From positions 124,001 to 188,000 of the forward strand of contig URZI01000001.1 of assembly GCA_900552385.1 (NCBI GenBank): a DNA stretch of 64,000 bases. Reading direction: 5' to 3'. Positions 43,381 to 51,890 of the stretch are shown here, piece by piece; position 1 is the first letter of the stretch; each line of letters opens with the position of its first letter. This stretch comes from an uncultured Collinsella sp. (lineage in GTDB: Bacteria > Actinomycetota > Coriobacteriia > Coriobacteriales > Coriobacteriaceae). The notes beneath the pieces were generated by a model that made no database searches, was not told where the DNA came from, and saw nothing but the letters and a program-made list of their open reading frames with translations. Both the position numbers and the translations under genes were made by a program.

Positions 43381-44256
43381 ATGACGGCTGCTGCGGCTGT
43401 GGAGCCCACGGAGCTTGAAGAACTCATGAAAGCGCAGGCCGAGGCCGCGCACGAGCGCGAGGTTGGGGATGCGACTCGCCCCACGGCAGAGGATCTTGCC
43501 GCCTCGCCGACGCGCATCGATGTCGAGGGCCTCGACCTGTTCTATGGCGACCATCATGCGCTCAAGGACGTGAATATCAAGATCCGCGACAAGCAGATCA
43601 CCTCGTTCATCGGGCCTTCGGGCTGCGGAAAGTCCACGTTGCTGCGCTGCTTTAACCGCATGAACGACGGCATCAAGGATTGCCGCATCGAGGGCAAGAT
43701 TGCGCTCGATGGTCAAGATATCCTGGGCGATTACGACATCTGCCGTTTGCGCCAGCGCGTGGGCATGGTGTTCCAGCGCCCCAACCCGTTTCCCATGAGC
43801 ATCTACGACAACGTCGCCTATGGGCCGCGCGGCATGGGCGTGCGCGATCGCGCTGTGCTGGATGGGCTGGTCGAGGATTCCCTGCGACGCGCCGCCCTGT
43901 GGGACGAGGCCAAGGACAAGCTCAAAGAGTCGGGTCTGGGTCTTTCGGGCGGCCAGCAGCAGCGTCTGTGCATCGCCCGCGCACTTGCCGTGCAGCCCGA
44001 CATTCTGCTGATGGACGAGCCGACCTCGGCACTCGACCCTGTGTCGACGCTGGTGGTGGAGCAGCTGGCCTGCGAGCTCAAAGAGACCTGCACGCTCGTG
44101 GTCGTTACGCACAATATGCAGCAGGCGGCGCGTATCTCCGATTCGGTCGCATTCTTTTTGCTGGGTGAGCTGGTGGAGCACGCGCCCACCGCGCAACTCT
44201 TCAAGAATCCGACCGATCCGCGCACGGCGGATTATTTGACGGGGCGTTTTGGCTGA
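43381..44256 (+). CDS. pstB: Phosphate ABC transporter ATPase PstB
   Basis: Cytoplasmic ATPase of the high-affinity phosphate importer (291 aa). It shows Walker [27 protein letters not shown] signature, [13 protein letters not shown] and [10 protein letters not shown]. About 40 extra N-terminal residues precede the domain. Start ATG 43381 with SD GGAGG. The pstS, pstC, pstA and phoU genes are not adjacent, so it stands apart from its membrane partners; a PhoBR-like pair follows. Confidence 0.93.
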   Translation: MTAAAAVEPTELEELMKAQAEAAHEREVGDATRPTAEDLAASPTRIDVEGLDLFYGDHHALKDVNIKIRDKQITSFIGPSGCGKSTLLRCFNRMNDGIKDCRIEGKIALDGQDILGDYDICRLRQRVGMVFQRPNPFPMSIYDNVAYGPRGMGVRDRAVLDGLVEDSLRRAALWDEAKDKLKESGLGLSGGQQQRLCIARALAVQPDILLMDEPTSALDPVSTLVVEQLACELKETCTLVVVTHNMQQAARISDSVAFFLLGELVEHAPTAQLFKNPTDPRTADYLTGRFG

Positions 44257-44320
44257 TACCATCTAGTAAAGGTACCTTTAGGGTTAAGATGCGGTCATGC
44301 CGGCCGCAAAGGGGTTCAAC

Positions 44321-45049
44321 ATGATCTATTACGTCGAGGACGATGACAACATCAGGGATTTGACGGTCTATGCGCTGCGCAAGCAGGGGATTGAGGCCGA
44401 AGGCTTTTCGTGCGACGGTGAGTTTAAGGCTGCCGTGGCGCGACGGGTACCCGATGCCGTCCTGCTCGACATCATGCTGCCCGATACCGATGGCTTGGCG
44501 ATTATGCGTCGACTGCGTGCCGATCGCCTGACGGCGACGGTGCCCATCATGATGCTTACCGCCAAGGATACCGAGCTCGACAAGGTGATGGCGCTCGATG
44601 GCGGTGCCGACGATTACCTGACTAAGCCGTTTTCGCTCATGGAGCTCGCCAGCCGCTGCCGCGCACTGCTGCGTCGCGGCGGCATGGTCAAACAGGCAAG
44701 CGATGTGCTCAGCGTGGGCGACATTGTGCTCTCGCCCAGCCATCGTGAGGTGACTGTTGCCGGCGAGTCGCTTAAGCTCACCCTGCGCGAGTTCGACCTG
44801 CTCGAGTACCTCATGCGCAAGCCCGGCGTGGTCTTTACCCGCGAGTCGTTGCTGCAGAGCGTGTGGGGCTGGGACTTCGACGGCGGTTCGCGCACCGTTG
44901 ACGTGCACGTGCAGACGCTTCGCCAAAAACTGGGCGAGCATGCCAGCGCCATCGAGACCGTGCGCGGCGTGGGCTACCGCTTGGCCGAGCCTTCTGCCGG
45001 TGATGGTGCCGAAGGTGACGACACCGCGGCCACCGCATCGGAGGAGTAA
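44321..45049 (+). CDS. PhoB-like response regulator (OmpR family)
   Basis: 242 aa. Receiver: IYYVEDDDNIRDLTVYAL with phospho-Asp in VLLDIMLPDTDG and DDYLTKPFSLMEL; winged-helix C-terminus ending near IETVRGVGYRL. Start ATG 44321 with SD AAAGGGG. The kinase begins 4 bp after its stop. The pstB neighbour favours phosphate control. Confidence 0.85.
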   Translation: MIYYVEDDDNIRDLTVYALRKQGIEAEGFSCDGEFKAAVARRVPDAVLLDIMLPDTDGLAIMRRLRADRLTATVPIMMLTAKDTELDKVMALDGGADDYLTKPFSLMELASRCRALLRRGGMVKQASDVLSVGDIVLSPSHREVTVAGESLKLTLREFDLLEYLMRKPGVVFTRESLLQSVWGWDFDGGSRTVDVHVQTLRQKLGEHASAIETVRGVGYRLAEPSAGDGAEGDDTAATASEE

Positions 45050-45052
45050 CCC

Positions 45053-46477
45053 GTGGTCTTCGCCCCCCAGGGAAAACATACGCTGTCGCACCGCGTTTTT
45101 GTGACGATCTTTGTCTGCGCCATGGCGGTTATCGTGGCGTTTACGGTGCTGGGTGCGTTCTTTGTGCAAAACACCTTGGCGGATGCCACGAGTGCCAACC
45201 TGGCGCAAGAAACCGAGCTCATTGCTGCCGCCCTCGACGAGCAGCAGGAGCCCATCCCGTTCTTGCGTAGCCTCGATCGAGAGGACTTGCGCATCACGCT
45301 GATTAACAAGGATGGATCGGTTGCCTACGACAACGAGGCGCCGCCTTCCACACTGCCCAACCATGGCGATCGCCCCGAGGTCATCGAGGCCTTTGAGAGT
45401 GGTTTGGGTTCCGCGGAGCGCGCAAGCTCTACGCTCGACGAGATTATGCTGTATCGCGCCGTCGCCCTTGATAACGGCCAGGTTGTCCGCTTGGCGCAGG
45501 CCCAGCCTGGCGTTGCGGCGATTTTGCTGTCGATGGTGGCGCCGATGCTGCTTATCGCAGCAGCGGGTGCGGTACTCTCGTTTTTTATGGCGCGCCGCGA
45601 GTCCCGTGCCATCATCGCGCCTTTGCAAGAGGTGGATTTGGACCACCCACGCCGTAGCTATGAGCACGCCTATGCCGAGATGGTCCCCATGCTTGAGCGT
45701 ATTGAGTCGCAGCGCCAGGAGCTCAAGCGCCAAATGGCGGTGCTGGCGGACAACGACCGTATGCGCCGCGAGTTCACGGCGAATATCACCCATGAGCTCA
45801 AGACGCCGCTTACGGCGATTTCGGGCTATGCCGAGCTCATCGCAAACGGCATGGTCGAGGGCGAGGGCGACCTGCGCAACTTTGGCGGTCGCATCTATCG
45901 TGAGGCGGGCCGCTTGGCAGCGCTTGTCAACGATATCCTTACGCTGTCTAACTTGGACGAGGCCGAGCGTGCAGCTGAGGGCGAGGCGGTGCCCATTGGG
46001 TCCACGGAGCCTATTGAGCTCTCGCGTGCCATCTACGCGGTCGAGCAGCGTCTTGAACAGGTCGCCCGTCAGGCGAATGTGACGATAAGTCATGAGACCA
46101 AGCCTGTGGTCATCGAGGGCGTGTCGCGCTTGATTGACGAGCTCATCTATAATCTGGCAAGCAACGCCATCCGCTACAATCGACCCGGCGGTACGGTTAC
46201 GCTGCAGTGCGGCACCAACGACGAAGGCCATCCGTTCCTTGCGGTCGCCGACACGGGAATCGGTATCGCGCCTGAAGAACAGGGCAAGGTATTTGAGCGG
46301 TTCTATCGCGTGGACAAGAGTAGGTCCAAGGCACGCGGCGGAACCGGTCTGGGGCTTGCCATTGTCAAGCATGCGGCCCTGTATCATCACGCCACGCTCG
46401 ATCTGTCGAGCGAGTTGGGCGTGGGAACCACCATTACGGTGACGTTTCCCATACAGCAGGACGAGCCATTCGCATAG
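45053..46477 (+). CDS. PhoR-like sensor histidine kinase
   Basis: 474 aa: membrane helix (about 17-40), extracytoplasmic loop (about 42-155), second helix (about 160-182), H-box FTANITHELKTPLTAISGY, N-box NLASNAIRYN and GGTGLGLAIVKHAA. Architecture and H-box are those of PhoR/PnpS kinases. GTG 45053 is the start; SD GGAGG sits just upstream inside the previous stop region. Confidence 0.87.
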   Translation: MVFAPQGKHTLSHRVFVTIFVCAMAVIVAFTVLGAFFVQNTLADATSANLAQETELIAAALDEQQEPIPFLRSLDREDLRITLINKDGSVAYDNEAPPSTLPNHGDRPEVIEAFESGLGSAERASSTLDEIMLYRAVALDNGQVVRLAQAQPGVAAILLSMVAPMLLIAAAGAVLSFFMARRESRAIIAPLQEVDLDHPRRSYEHAYAEMVPMLERIESQRQELKRQMAVLADNDRMRREFTANITHELKTPLTAISGYAELIANGMVEGEGDLRNFGGRIYREAGRLAALVNDILTLSNLDEAERAAEGEAVPIGSTEPIELSRAIYAVEQRLEQVARQANVTISHETKPVVIEGVSRLIDELIYNLASNAIRYNRPGGTVTLQCGTNDEGHPFLAVADTGIGIAPEEQGKVFERFYRVDKSRSKARGGTGLGLAIVKHAALYHHATLDLSSELGVGTTITVTFPIQQDEPFA

Positions 46478-46502
46478 CGATACAACATAGATATTGATGC
46501 AG

Positions 46503-46535
46503 ACGCCGCATTTGACTTTCGGGTGCGGCGTTGTT
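46503..46535 (+). terminator. Terminator of the PhoBR-like operon
   Basis: ACGCCGCA, loop, TGCGGCGT followed by TG-rich tract. Confidence 0.65.
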
Positions 46536-46596
46536 GTGCAATTTTACGATTGCTTCCGACATTTTTACAGGAGAGCCTGTTTCTTATGTATAGAGT

Positions 46597-46625
46597 TTGG
46601 TCTCGGTAAAAAGATGCGATAACAT
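46597..46625 (+). promoter_or_regulatory. Predicted promoter of the BY-kinase module
   Basis: TTGGTC (46597-46602), 17 nt, TAACAT (46620-46625), 47 bp before the Wzz-like gene. Confidence 0.5.
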
Positions 46626-46672
46626 ACGGACAGTTTTGTCAATCCGAACTGGGGAAATGAAAGGCAAGCTGC

Positions 46673-47329
46673 ATGACCCTTCTCGAACTGTTCCAGCTGC
46701 TGAAGAAGCACCTTAAGCTGGTCATCACCCTTCCGGTGGTCTGCGCGATCGCCATGGGCATCGTGTCCTTTGTTGCGATGGACAACACCTACACCGCGAC
46801 GACGAGCATGTACATTCTCGCCAAGACCGACGATAGCGGTCAGATGAGCTATAACGATCTCTCGGCGAGCCAGATGCTTTCCAACGATATCGCCACGCTG
46901 CTGGATAGCGATAGCGTTAAGAGCGGCGCAGCCAATGAACTGGGCCTCACCGATCTGGATGACTACAAGGTGTCTGTTTCCTCCGAGACCACCACGCGTG
47001 TCATTACGCTTTCGGTTACCGGCACCGATGCCAAGGAGACGGCTAAGGTCGCAAAGGCCATAGCCAGCTCGGTGAGTACGGTCGCTCAGAACGTCGGCGC
47101 TGCCCAGAGCATCAACGTTATCGACGAGGCTAAGACCCCCGAAGCCCCCAGCGGTCCCAAGCGTATGCTGTACGTTGCTGTCGCGTTCCTCGCGGGCATC
47201 TTTATCGCAGTTGCCTATGTCGTTTTGGCAGACATGCTCAATACCCGCATCCGCGGTGCCGAAGAGGCGGAAGAGCTCCTGGGCATTCCCGTTGTTGGCC
47301 GAATTCCGGCTATGAAAGGTGGTAAATAG
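46673..47329 (+). CDS. Wzz/YveK-type chain-length and BY-kinase modulator
   Basis: 218-aa membrane protein with helices at about 18-38 and 164-184 and an extracytoplasmic loop between, the Wzz fold. The cytoplasmic C-terminus (RIRGAEEAEELLGIPVVGRIP) contacts the kinase in CapA/CapB systems. It is the transmembrane activator of the CpsD kinase, which starts 2 bp after its stop. Confidence 0.85.
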   Translation: MTLLELFQLLKKHLKLVITLPVVCAIAMGIVSFVAMDNTYTATTSMYILAKTDDSGQMSYNDLSASQMLSNDIATLLDSDSVKSGAANELGLTDLDDYKVSVSSETTTRVITLSVTGTDAKETAKVAKAIASSVSTVAQNVGAAQSINVIDEAKTPEAPSGPKRMLYVAVAFLAGIFIAVAYVVLADMLNTRIRGAEEAEELLGIPVVGRIPAMKGGK

Positions 47330-47331
47330 GC

Positions 47332-48069
47332 ATGGCTAAGGCAAAGAACACCGATAAGCTCGTTGTACAGAATGCCGCCAAGACCCTTCTGGCCAACATC
47401 CGCTTTGCGAGCGTGGACGACCCCATTCGCACCATTACCGTCACGTCCTCGATTCCCAACGAGGGCAAGTCTACGGTTTCCATCAACCTTGCCCAGGCTA
47501 TCGCCACGAGCGGCAAGTCCGTGCTCCTGGTCGAGGCCGATATGCGCCGCAGGTCCCTTTCCGATATGCTCGGCGTTCGTTCGCGCGGCGGACTCTATGC
47601 GGTCCTTTCCGAGCAGATCTCCATTGACCAGGCAATTGTCGAGACGGGTCAGAAGAACTTCTACTTCCTCGATGCCGAGCCGCATATTCCCAATCCTGCC
47701 GACATCATCGTCTCTCACCGCTTTGCCAAGTTGGTAAAGGCACTGTCCGCCAAGTTCCAGTACGTCATCTTTGATGCTCCCCCGGTCGGCACCTTCATCG
47801 ATGCTGCCGAGATTGCCAGCCTGACCGACGGCACGCTGTTCGTGGTGCGCGAGGACTTCACCAAGCGCGAGGAGGCACTCAACGCTATCGGCCAGCTTAA
47901 GAAGTCCGAAAAGGTCAAGCTCATCGGTACCGTTATGAACTACTGCGAGACCGAGACCAGCGAGTACTACTACTCCTACTACACCAAGGACGGTAAGAAG
48001 GTGAAGAAGGGCTCCGACGATCAGGGGACTTCCAAAAAGGGCATCTTCACCAACCGAGCAAACGTTTAG
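47332..48069 (+). CDS. CpsD/CapB-type tyrosine kinase (BY-kinase)
   Basis: 245 aa. Walker A VTSSIPNEGKSTVS, Walker A' LVEADMRRRSLSD, and Walker B VIFDAPPVG are seen. The C-terminal tyrosine cluster ETSEYYYSYYT is the expected autophosphorylation site. It controls exopolysaccharide export in related systems. No glycosyltransferases are adjacent, so its polysaccharide locus must lie elsewhere. Confidence 0.88.
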   Translation: MAKAKNTDKLVVQNAAKTLLANIRFASVDDPIRTITVTSSIPNEGKSTVSINLAQAIATSGKSVLLVEADMRRRSLSDMLGVRSRGGLYAVLSEQISIDQAIVETGQKNFYFLDAEPHIPNPADIIVSHRFAKLVKALSAKFQYVIFDAPPVGTFIDAAEIASLTDGTLFVVREDFTKREEALNAIGQLKKSEKVKLIGTVMNYCETETSEYYYSYYTKDGKKVKKGSDDQGTSKKGIFTNRANV

Positions 48070-48086
48070 TTGATTAAGGCTGACCT

Positions 48087-48737
48087 ATGCGTGACATTCA
48101 TTGCCATATCTTGCCGGGTGTAGACGACGGCGCCGCCGATCTCGATGAGAGCTTGGCGATGCTCGAGGCTGCCAAGCGGGTCGGTGTAACCAGAATCGTT
48201 TGCACTCCTCACTGCCGTGATCCCTATTTTGATTACGACAAGATGTGGGATGCCTTTGAGCTGCTGCGTGATAACGCTGACGGTTTTCCGCTCCAGATGG
48301 GCTTCGAGGTCAACCATCGAAAGCTCGTTGAGCTTGGTATCGATGCCGCGGAGCACTTGCATTTCGATGGGACCAACGAGTTTCTGCTCGAGCTTTCGAC
48401 GCATGCCGATGCGTATGCGTTTAGAGAGTACGAGAACACGATTTACGATTTGCAGTGCCGTGGCTACCAGGTGATCATCGCTCATCCTGAGCGCTATCGT
48501 GCGGTTCAAAAGGATGTAAGCGTGGCGGAGCGCCTGGTCGATATGGGCTGCAAGCTGCAGGCTTCGGCGGACTTTATTGCCGGCGGTCGCTTTGGTCGCG
48601 AGAAAAAGCCGGCACAGCGTCTGTTCGATCAGAACCTGTACAGCTTCATCGCGAGCGATGCCCATAACGTGGGTCATTACGACTGCCTGGCGAAGGCTCG
48701 CGCGAAGTTTAGCGTGCGCGGAGCTCATTTTCGCTAA
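48087..48737 (+). CDS. CpsB/YwqE-type tyrosine phosphatase (PHP domain)
   Basis: 216-aa metal-dependent phosphatase that reverses BY-kinase phosphorylation. PHP ligands: MRDIHCHILPGVDDGA, TPHCRDPYF, and late IASDAHNVGHYD. Length is slightly below the usual 240-260 but the metal motifs are complete. It is the third gene of the module. Confidence 0.88.
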   Translation: MRDIHCHILPGVDDGAADLDESLAMLEAAKRVGVTRIVCTPHCRDPYFDYDKMWDAFELLRDNADGFPLQMGFEVNHRKLVELGIDAAEHLHFDGTNEFLLELSTHADAYAFREYENTIYDLQCRGYQVIIAHPERYRAVQKDVSVAERLVDMGCKLQASADFIAGGRFGREKKPAQRLFDQNLYSFIASDAHNVGHYDCLAKARAKFSVRGAHFR

Positions 48738-48776
48738 TATCTGTCCCTAACGTTCGCATTGAATGAAAGGGCAGCC

Positions 48777-49277
48777 ATGGATATCCAACTTAAGACGGGA
48801 TGCTTTGATGACGCGGCGTTGGTGCGCCGCGTCGTTTTTATAGACGAGCAGGGCTACGAGAATGAGTTCGACGCTATCGACGAGGATCAGAGCTGCATTC
48901 ATGTGACGCTCTATGTAGACGGCGAGCTTGCCGGTTGCTCGCGCGTGTTTCCCGAAGAGCTTGAGCGCGCGGCAGATTCAGAGGCTCCGGTTTCGCCGTC
49001 GTGCGAGTTGGACGAAGGCGTCGCAGCGGGGGAGACCTATATTATGGGGCGCGTGGCTGTGCTGCCGAGCATGCGCCGTCGCGGTCTGGCGAGTGCGATC
49101 GTCGATGCCAGTGCTTTGTGTGCACGCGATGCCGGCGCAAAGCTTATTAAGCTGCATGCGCAGGAATACGTGCTGCCGCTCTATGCAAAGGCGGGCTACA
49201 CGCAAATTGCCCCGGTAGATTACGAAGACGAGGGCCAGCCCCATGTCTGGATGGCCAAGCGCGTAGATGGCAGATAG
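48777..49277 (+). CDS. GNAT family acetyltransferase
   Basis: 166 aa. CoA-binding motif A: YIMGRVAVLPSMRRRGLASAIV; C-terminal strand VLPLYAKAGYTQI. ElaA/YjcF-like in style. Start ATG 48777 with SD AAAGGG. Substrate unknown. Confidence 0.82.
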   Translation: MDIQLKTGCFDDAALVRRVVFIDEQGYENEFDAIDEDQSCIHVTLYVDGELAGCSRVFPEELERAADSEAPVSPSCELDEGVAAGETYIMGRVAVLPSMRRRGLASAIVDASALCARDAGAKLIKLHAQEYVLPLYAKAGYTQIAPVDYEDEGQPHVWMAKRVDGR

Positions 49278-49341
49278 GGACGTTCCTTTTCTGCCGGCGG
49301 TTGGGGACACTCCTTGGCAATTGACGCATTGGAGCGCTTAG

Positions 49342-49367
49342 ACATACAGTTTTTCGATTCCGTATGT
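49342..49367. promoter_or_regulatory. Operator-like dyad upstream of htpG
   Basis: ACATAC (49342-49347), 14 nt, GTATGT (49362-49367), just downstream of a possible TTGACG (49321). It is not CIRCE or HAIR. The regulator is unknown. Confidence 0.4.
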
Positions 49368-49424
49368 ATATATGCGCGCTAATGGGTTATAAAATCTAAG
49401 TCTGAACATAGCAGGTCTGCGATT

Positions 49425-49449
49425 CGGCTCGGGCGACCGGGCCGTTTTT
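49425..49449 (+). promoter_or_regulatory. Terminator-like hairpin in the htpG leader
   Basis: CGGCTCGG, loop GCGA, CCGGGCCG, then TTTTT; 30 bp before the htpG start. It could attenuate htpG transcription or end a short upstream RNA. Confidence 0.45.
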
Positions 49450-49479
49450 GCGGACGGGGGTAGCGCGAAAGGACTGCAC

Positions 49480-51504
49480 ATGCGTCAATTTAAGACCGAG
49501 AGCAAAAAACTGCTCGACCTCATGATCAACTCCATCTACACCAATAAGGAAATCTTCCTGCGCGAGCTTATCTCTAACGCGAGCGACGCCGTCGACAAGC
49601 TCAACTTTAAGAGCCTGCAGGACCCGAGCGTCAAGATCGACCAGAGCGACCTGGCCATCCGCGTCTCTTTCGACAAGGATGCCCGCACCATCACGATCTC
49701 GGATAACGGCATTGGCATGACCGCCGAGGAGCTCGAGCGCAATCTGGGCACCATCGCCCATTCCGGCTCCGAGGAGTTTAAGACCGAGAACGCCGAGCAG
49801 CAGGGTTCGGATGTCGACATCATCGGCCAGTTTGGCGTGGGCTTCTACTCGGCTTTTATGGTCGCTAGCCATGTGAAGGTCGTCAGCCGCGCCTACGGCG
49901 AGGATGTCGCCCATGTGTGGGAATCCGACGGTCTTGAGGGCTACACCATCGAGGACGGCGAGCGTGCCGAGCACGGTACCGATGTCATCCTGACGCTGCG
50001 CGAGAACGAGAAGCTCGATGCCGACGGCGAGGCCGAGACCTACGATCGCTTCCTGACCGAGTGGGGCCTCAAGAGCCTAATTCAGCAGTACAGTAACTAT
50101 GTGCGTTACCCGATCCAGATGATGGTGTCCAAGAGCCGCCAGAAGCCCAAGCCCGAGGATGCTGGCGATGACTACACGCCCGAGTACGAGGACTACCAGG
50201 AGCTCGAGACCGTCAACTCCATGACGCCGATCTGGAAAAAGCGCAGCTCCGATGTCGAGCAGAAGGACTACGACGAGTTCTACAAGTCCACGTTCCACGA
50301 CTTTGACGATCCTGCGCGCACCATCAGCTTCCACGCCGAGGGCGCGCTCGAGTATGACGCCCTGCTGTTTGTGCCGGGACGCGCGCCGTTCGATCTGTAC
50401 AGCAAGGACTACGAGAAGGGTCTGGCGCTCTACAGCTCCAACGTCCTGATCATGGAGAAGTGCGACGACCTGCTGCCCGACTACTACAACTTTGTCCGAG
50501 GCGTCGTGGATTCCGCCGACGTGTCGCTCAACATCTCGCGCGAGACGCTGCAGCAGAACCGTCAGCTCAAGGCCATTGCCAAGCGTGTCGAGAAGAAGAT
50601 CACCGCCGACCTTGAGGATATGCGTGACAACGACCGCGAGGCCTATGAGAAGTTCTTTGAGAACTTTGGTCGCGGCCTTAAGTACGGTATCTACTCGAGC
50701 TACGGCATGAAGGCCGACGAACTCGCCGACTTGCTGCTGTTCTGGTCTGCCAAGGAGCAGAAGATGATTACCCTGGCCGAGTATGCCAAGGGTATGCCCG
50801 ATGATCAGAAGGCCATCTACTACGCCGCCGGCGACTCGCGTGAGCGCTTGGCCAAGATGCCCGTGGTAAAGGGCGTACTCGACCGCGGCTATGACGTGCT
50901 GCTGCTGACGCAGGATGTGGATGAGTTCACGTTCCAGGCCATGCGTGAGTACGTGGCTGCCGATATGCCCAAGATCTACGAGGACGATGCTGCCCGCGAG
51001 GCTGCCGAGAAGGCCGTGGCCGATGGTGCCGAGCCCGAGGTTGAGGATTGTCACCTGGAGCTCAAGAACGTCGCGACCGGTGATCTTGACCTGGCGACCG
51101 AGGACGAGAAGAAGGAGGCCGAGGACGCCACCAAGGAGAACGAGGACCTCTTTAACGCCATGAAGGAGGCGCTCGGCGACAAGGTCGAGAAGGTTGCCGT
51201 CTCTGCGCGTCTGACCGATGCTCCCGCGTGCATCACCACCGAGGGTCCGCTTTCGCTCGAGATGGAGAAGGTGCTCCAGAAGGGCCCCGAGGGCGCGCCC
51301 GACGGTATGCCCAAGAGCCAGCGCGTGCTCGAGCTCAACGCCAAGCACCCGGTCTTTGCCAAGCTCGTCGCTGCTCAGAAGGCGGGCGATACCGACAAGA
51401 TCAAGCAGTACTCCGGTCTGCTCTATGACCAGGCCCTGCTGGTCGAGGGCATTTTGCCCGAGGACCCCGTGGCCTTCGCGGCAGCTGTCTGCAACTTGAT
51501 GTAG
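49480..51504 (+). CDS. htpG: Hsp90-family chaperone HtpG
   Basis: Dimeric ATP-dependent chaperone (674 aa). GHKL ATPase domain: ELISNASDAVDKL, DNGIGM and GQFGVGFYSAF. The middle domain carries the Arg in SRETLQQNRQLKAI. The C-terminal region has an acidic insert (about 510-555) rich in Glu and Lys, somewhat longer than in E. coli. SD AAAGGA precedes ATG. Confidence 0.95.
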   Translation: MRQFKTESKKLLDLMINSIYTNKEIFLRELISNASDAVDKLNFKSLQDPSVKIDQSDLAIRVSFDKDARTITISDNGIGMTAEELERNLGTIAHSGSEEFKTENAEQQGSDVDIIGQFGVGFYSAFMVASHVKVVSRAYGEDVAHVWESDGLEGYTIEDGERAEHGTDVILTLRENEKLDADGEAETYDRFLTEWGLKSLIQQYSNYVRYPIQMMVSKSRQKPKPEDAGDDYTPEYEDYQELETVNSMTPIWKKRSSDVEQKDYDEFYKSTFHDFDDPARTISFHAEGALEYDALLFVPGRAPFDLYSKDYEKGLALYSSNVLIMEKCDDLLPDYYNFVRGVVDSADVSLNISRETLQQNRQLKAIAKRVEKKITADLEDMRDNDREAYEKFFENFGRGLKYGIYSSYGMKADELADLLLFWSAKEQKMITLAEYAKGMPDDQKAIYYAAGDSRERLAKMPVVKGVLDRGYDVLLLTQDVDEFTFQAMREYVAADMPKIYEDDAAREAAEKAVADGAEPEVEDCHLELKNVATGDLDLATEDEKKEAEDATKENEDLFNAMKEALGDKVEKVAVSARLTDAPACITTEGPLSLEMEKVLQKGPEGAPDGMPKSQRVLELNAKHPVFAKLVAAQKAGDTDKIKQYSGLLYDQALLVEGILPEDPVAFAAAVCNLM

Positions 51505-51535
51505 TTCGGGGATACGGCACCGTAACTAGATTAGA

Positions 51536-51603
51536 ACGAGAGTGGATAATCTCCCACTTTTGGCTCGAATGCGGGCTTGAAGTGGGAGATTTTCCACTCT
51601 CGT
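51536..51603. repeat. Palindromic element A downstream of htpG
   Basis: ACGAGAGTGGA..ATCTCCCACTT (51536-51559) pairs with AAGTGGGAGAT..TCCACTCTCGT (51580-51603), a 24-bp arm with two mismatches around a 20-nt loop. No T-run follows. Confidence 0.7.
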
Positions 51604-51628
51604 TTCCTTTTGAATGATCCCTTGGGAA

Positions 51629-51713
51629 TGATCCCTTGGGGACGTAGGAAAACGGATCACCGAGGGGGTCGGTCTGATCCGGTGATCCGTTTTCCTCCGT
51701 CCCCAAGGGATCA
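51629..51713. repeat. Palindromic element B (same family as 60273-60334)
   Basis: Arms TGATCCCTTGGGGACG..AGGAAAACGGATCACC and their complement ending at 51713 are nearly perfect. GATCCGTTTTCCTCCGTCCCC-type sequence at 51684-51704 is 20/21 identical to 60273-60293, so this is a dispersed repeat. Confidence 0.75.
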
Positions 51714-51735
51714 ATTATTTGTCGGGGTTGTGGTT

Positions 51736-51774
51736 TTGTGACCTGCTGAAATTAAAGATACTGTACAACTGTAC
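51736..51774 (+). promoter_or_regulatory. Promoter and dyad upstream of the YhgE pair
   Basis: TTGTGA (51736-51741), 17 nt, TACTGT (51759-51764). The dyad GTAC-AACT-GTAC (51763-51774) overlaps the -10 and start. A second dyad CGTAC-N14-GTACG lies at 51849-51872. A TetR-type repressor is a plausible user; none is in the window. Confidence 0.5.
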
Positions 51775-51890
51775 GTTAATTCGTCTTCGTAGTATATTGC
51801 TACCCGCAAAACTCAATACCATTGTGCTCTGAGACGCTAAAGCGCCTACGTACAATGGTTATCGATAGTACGATTCGATTCAACGACAGG

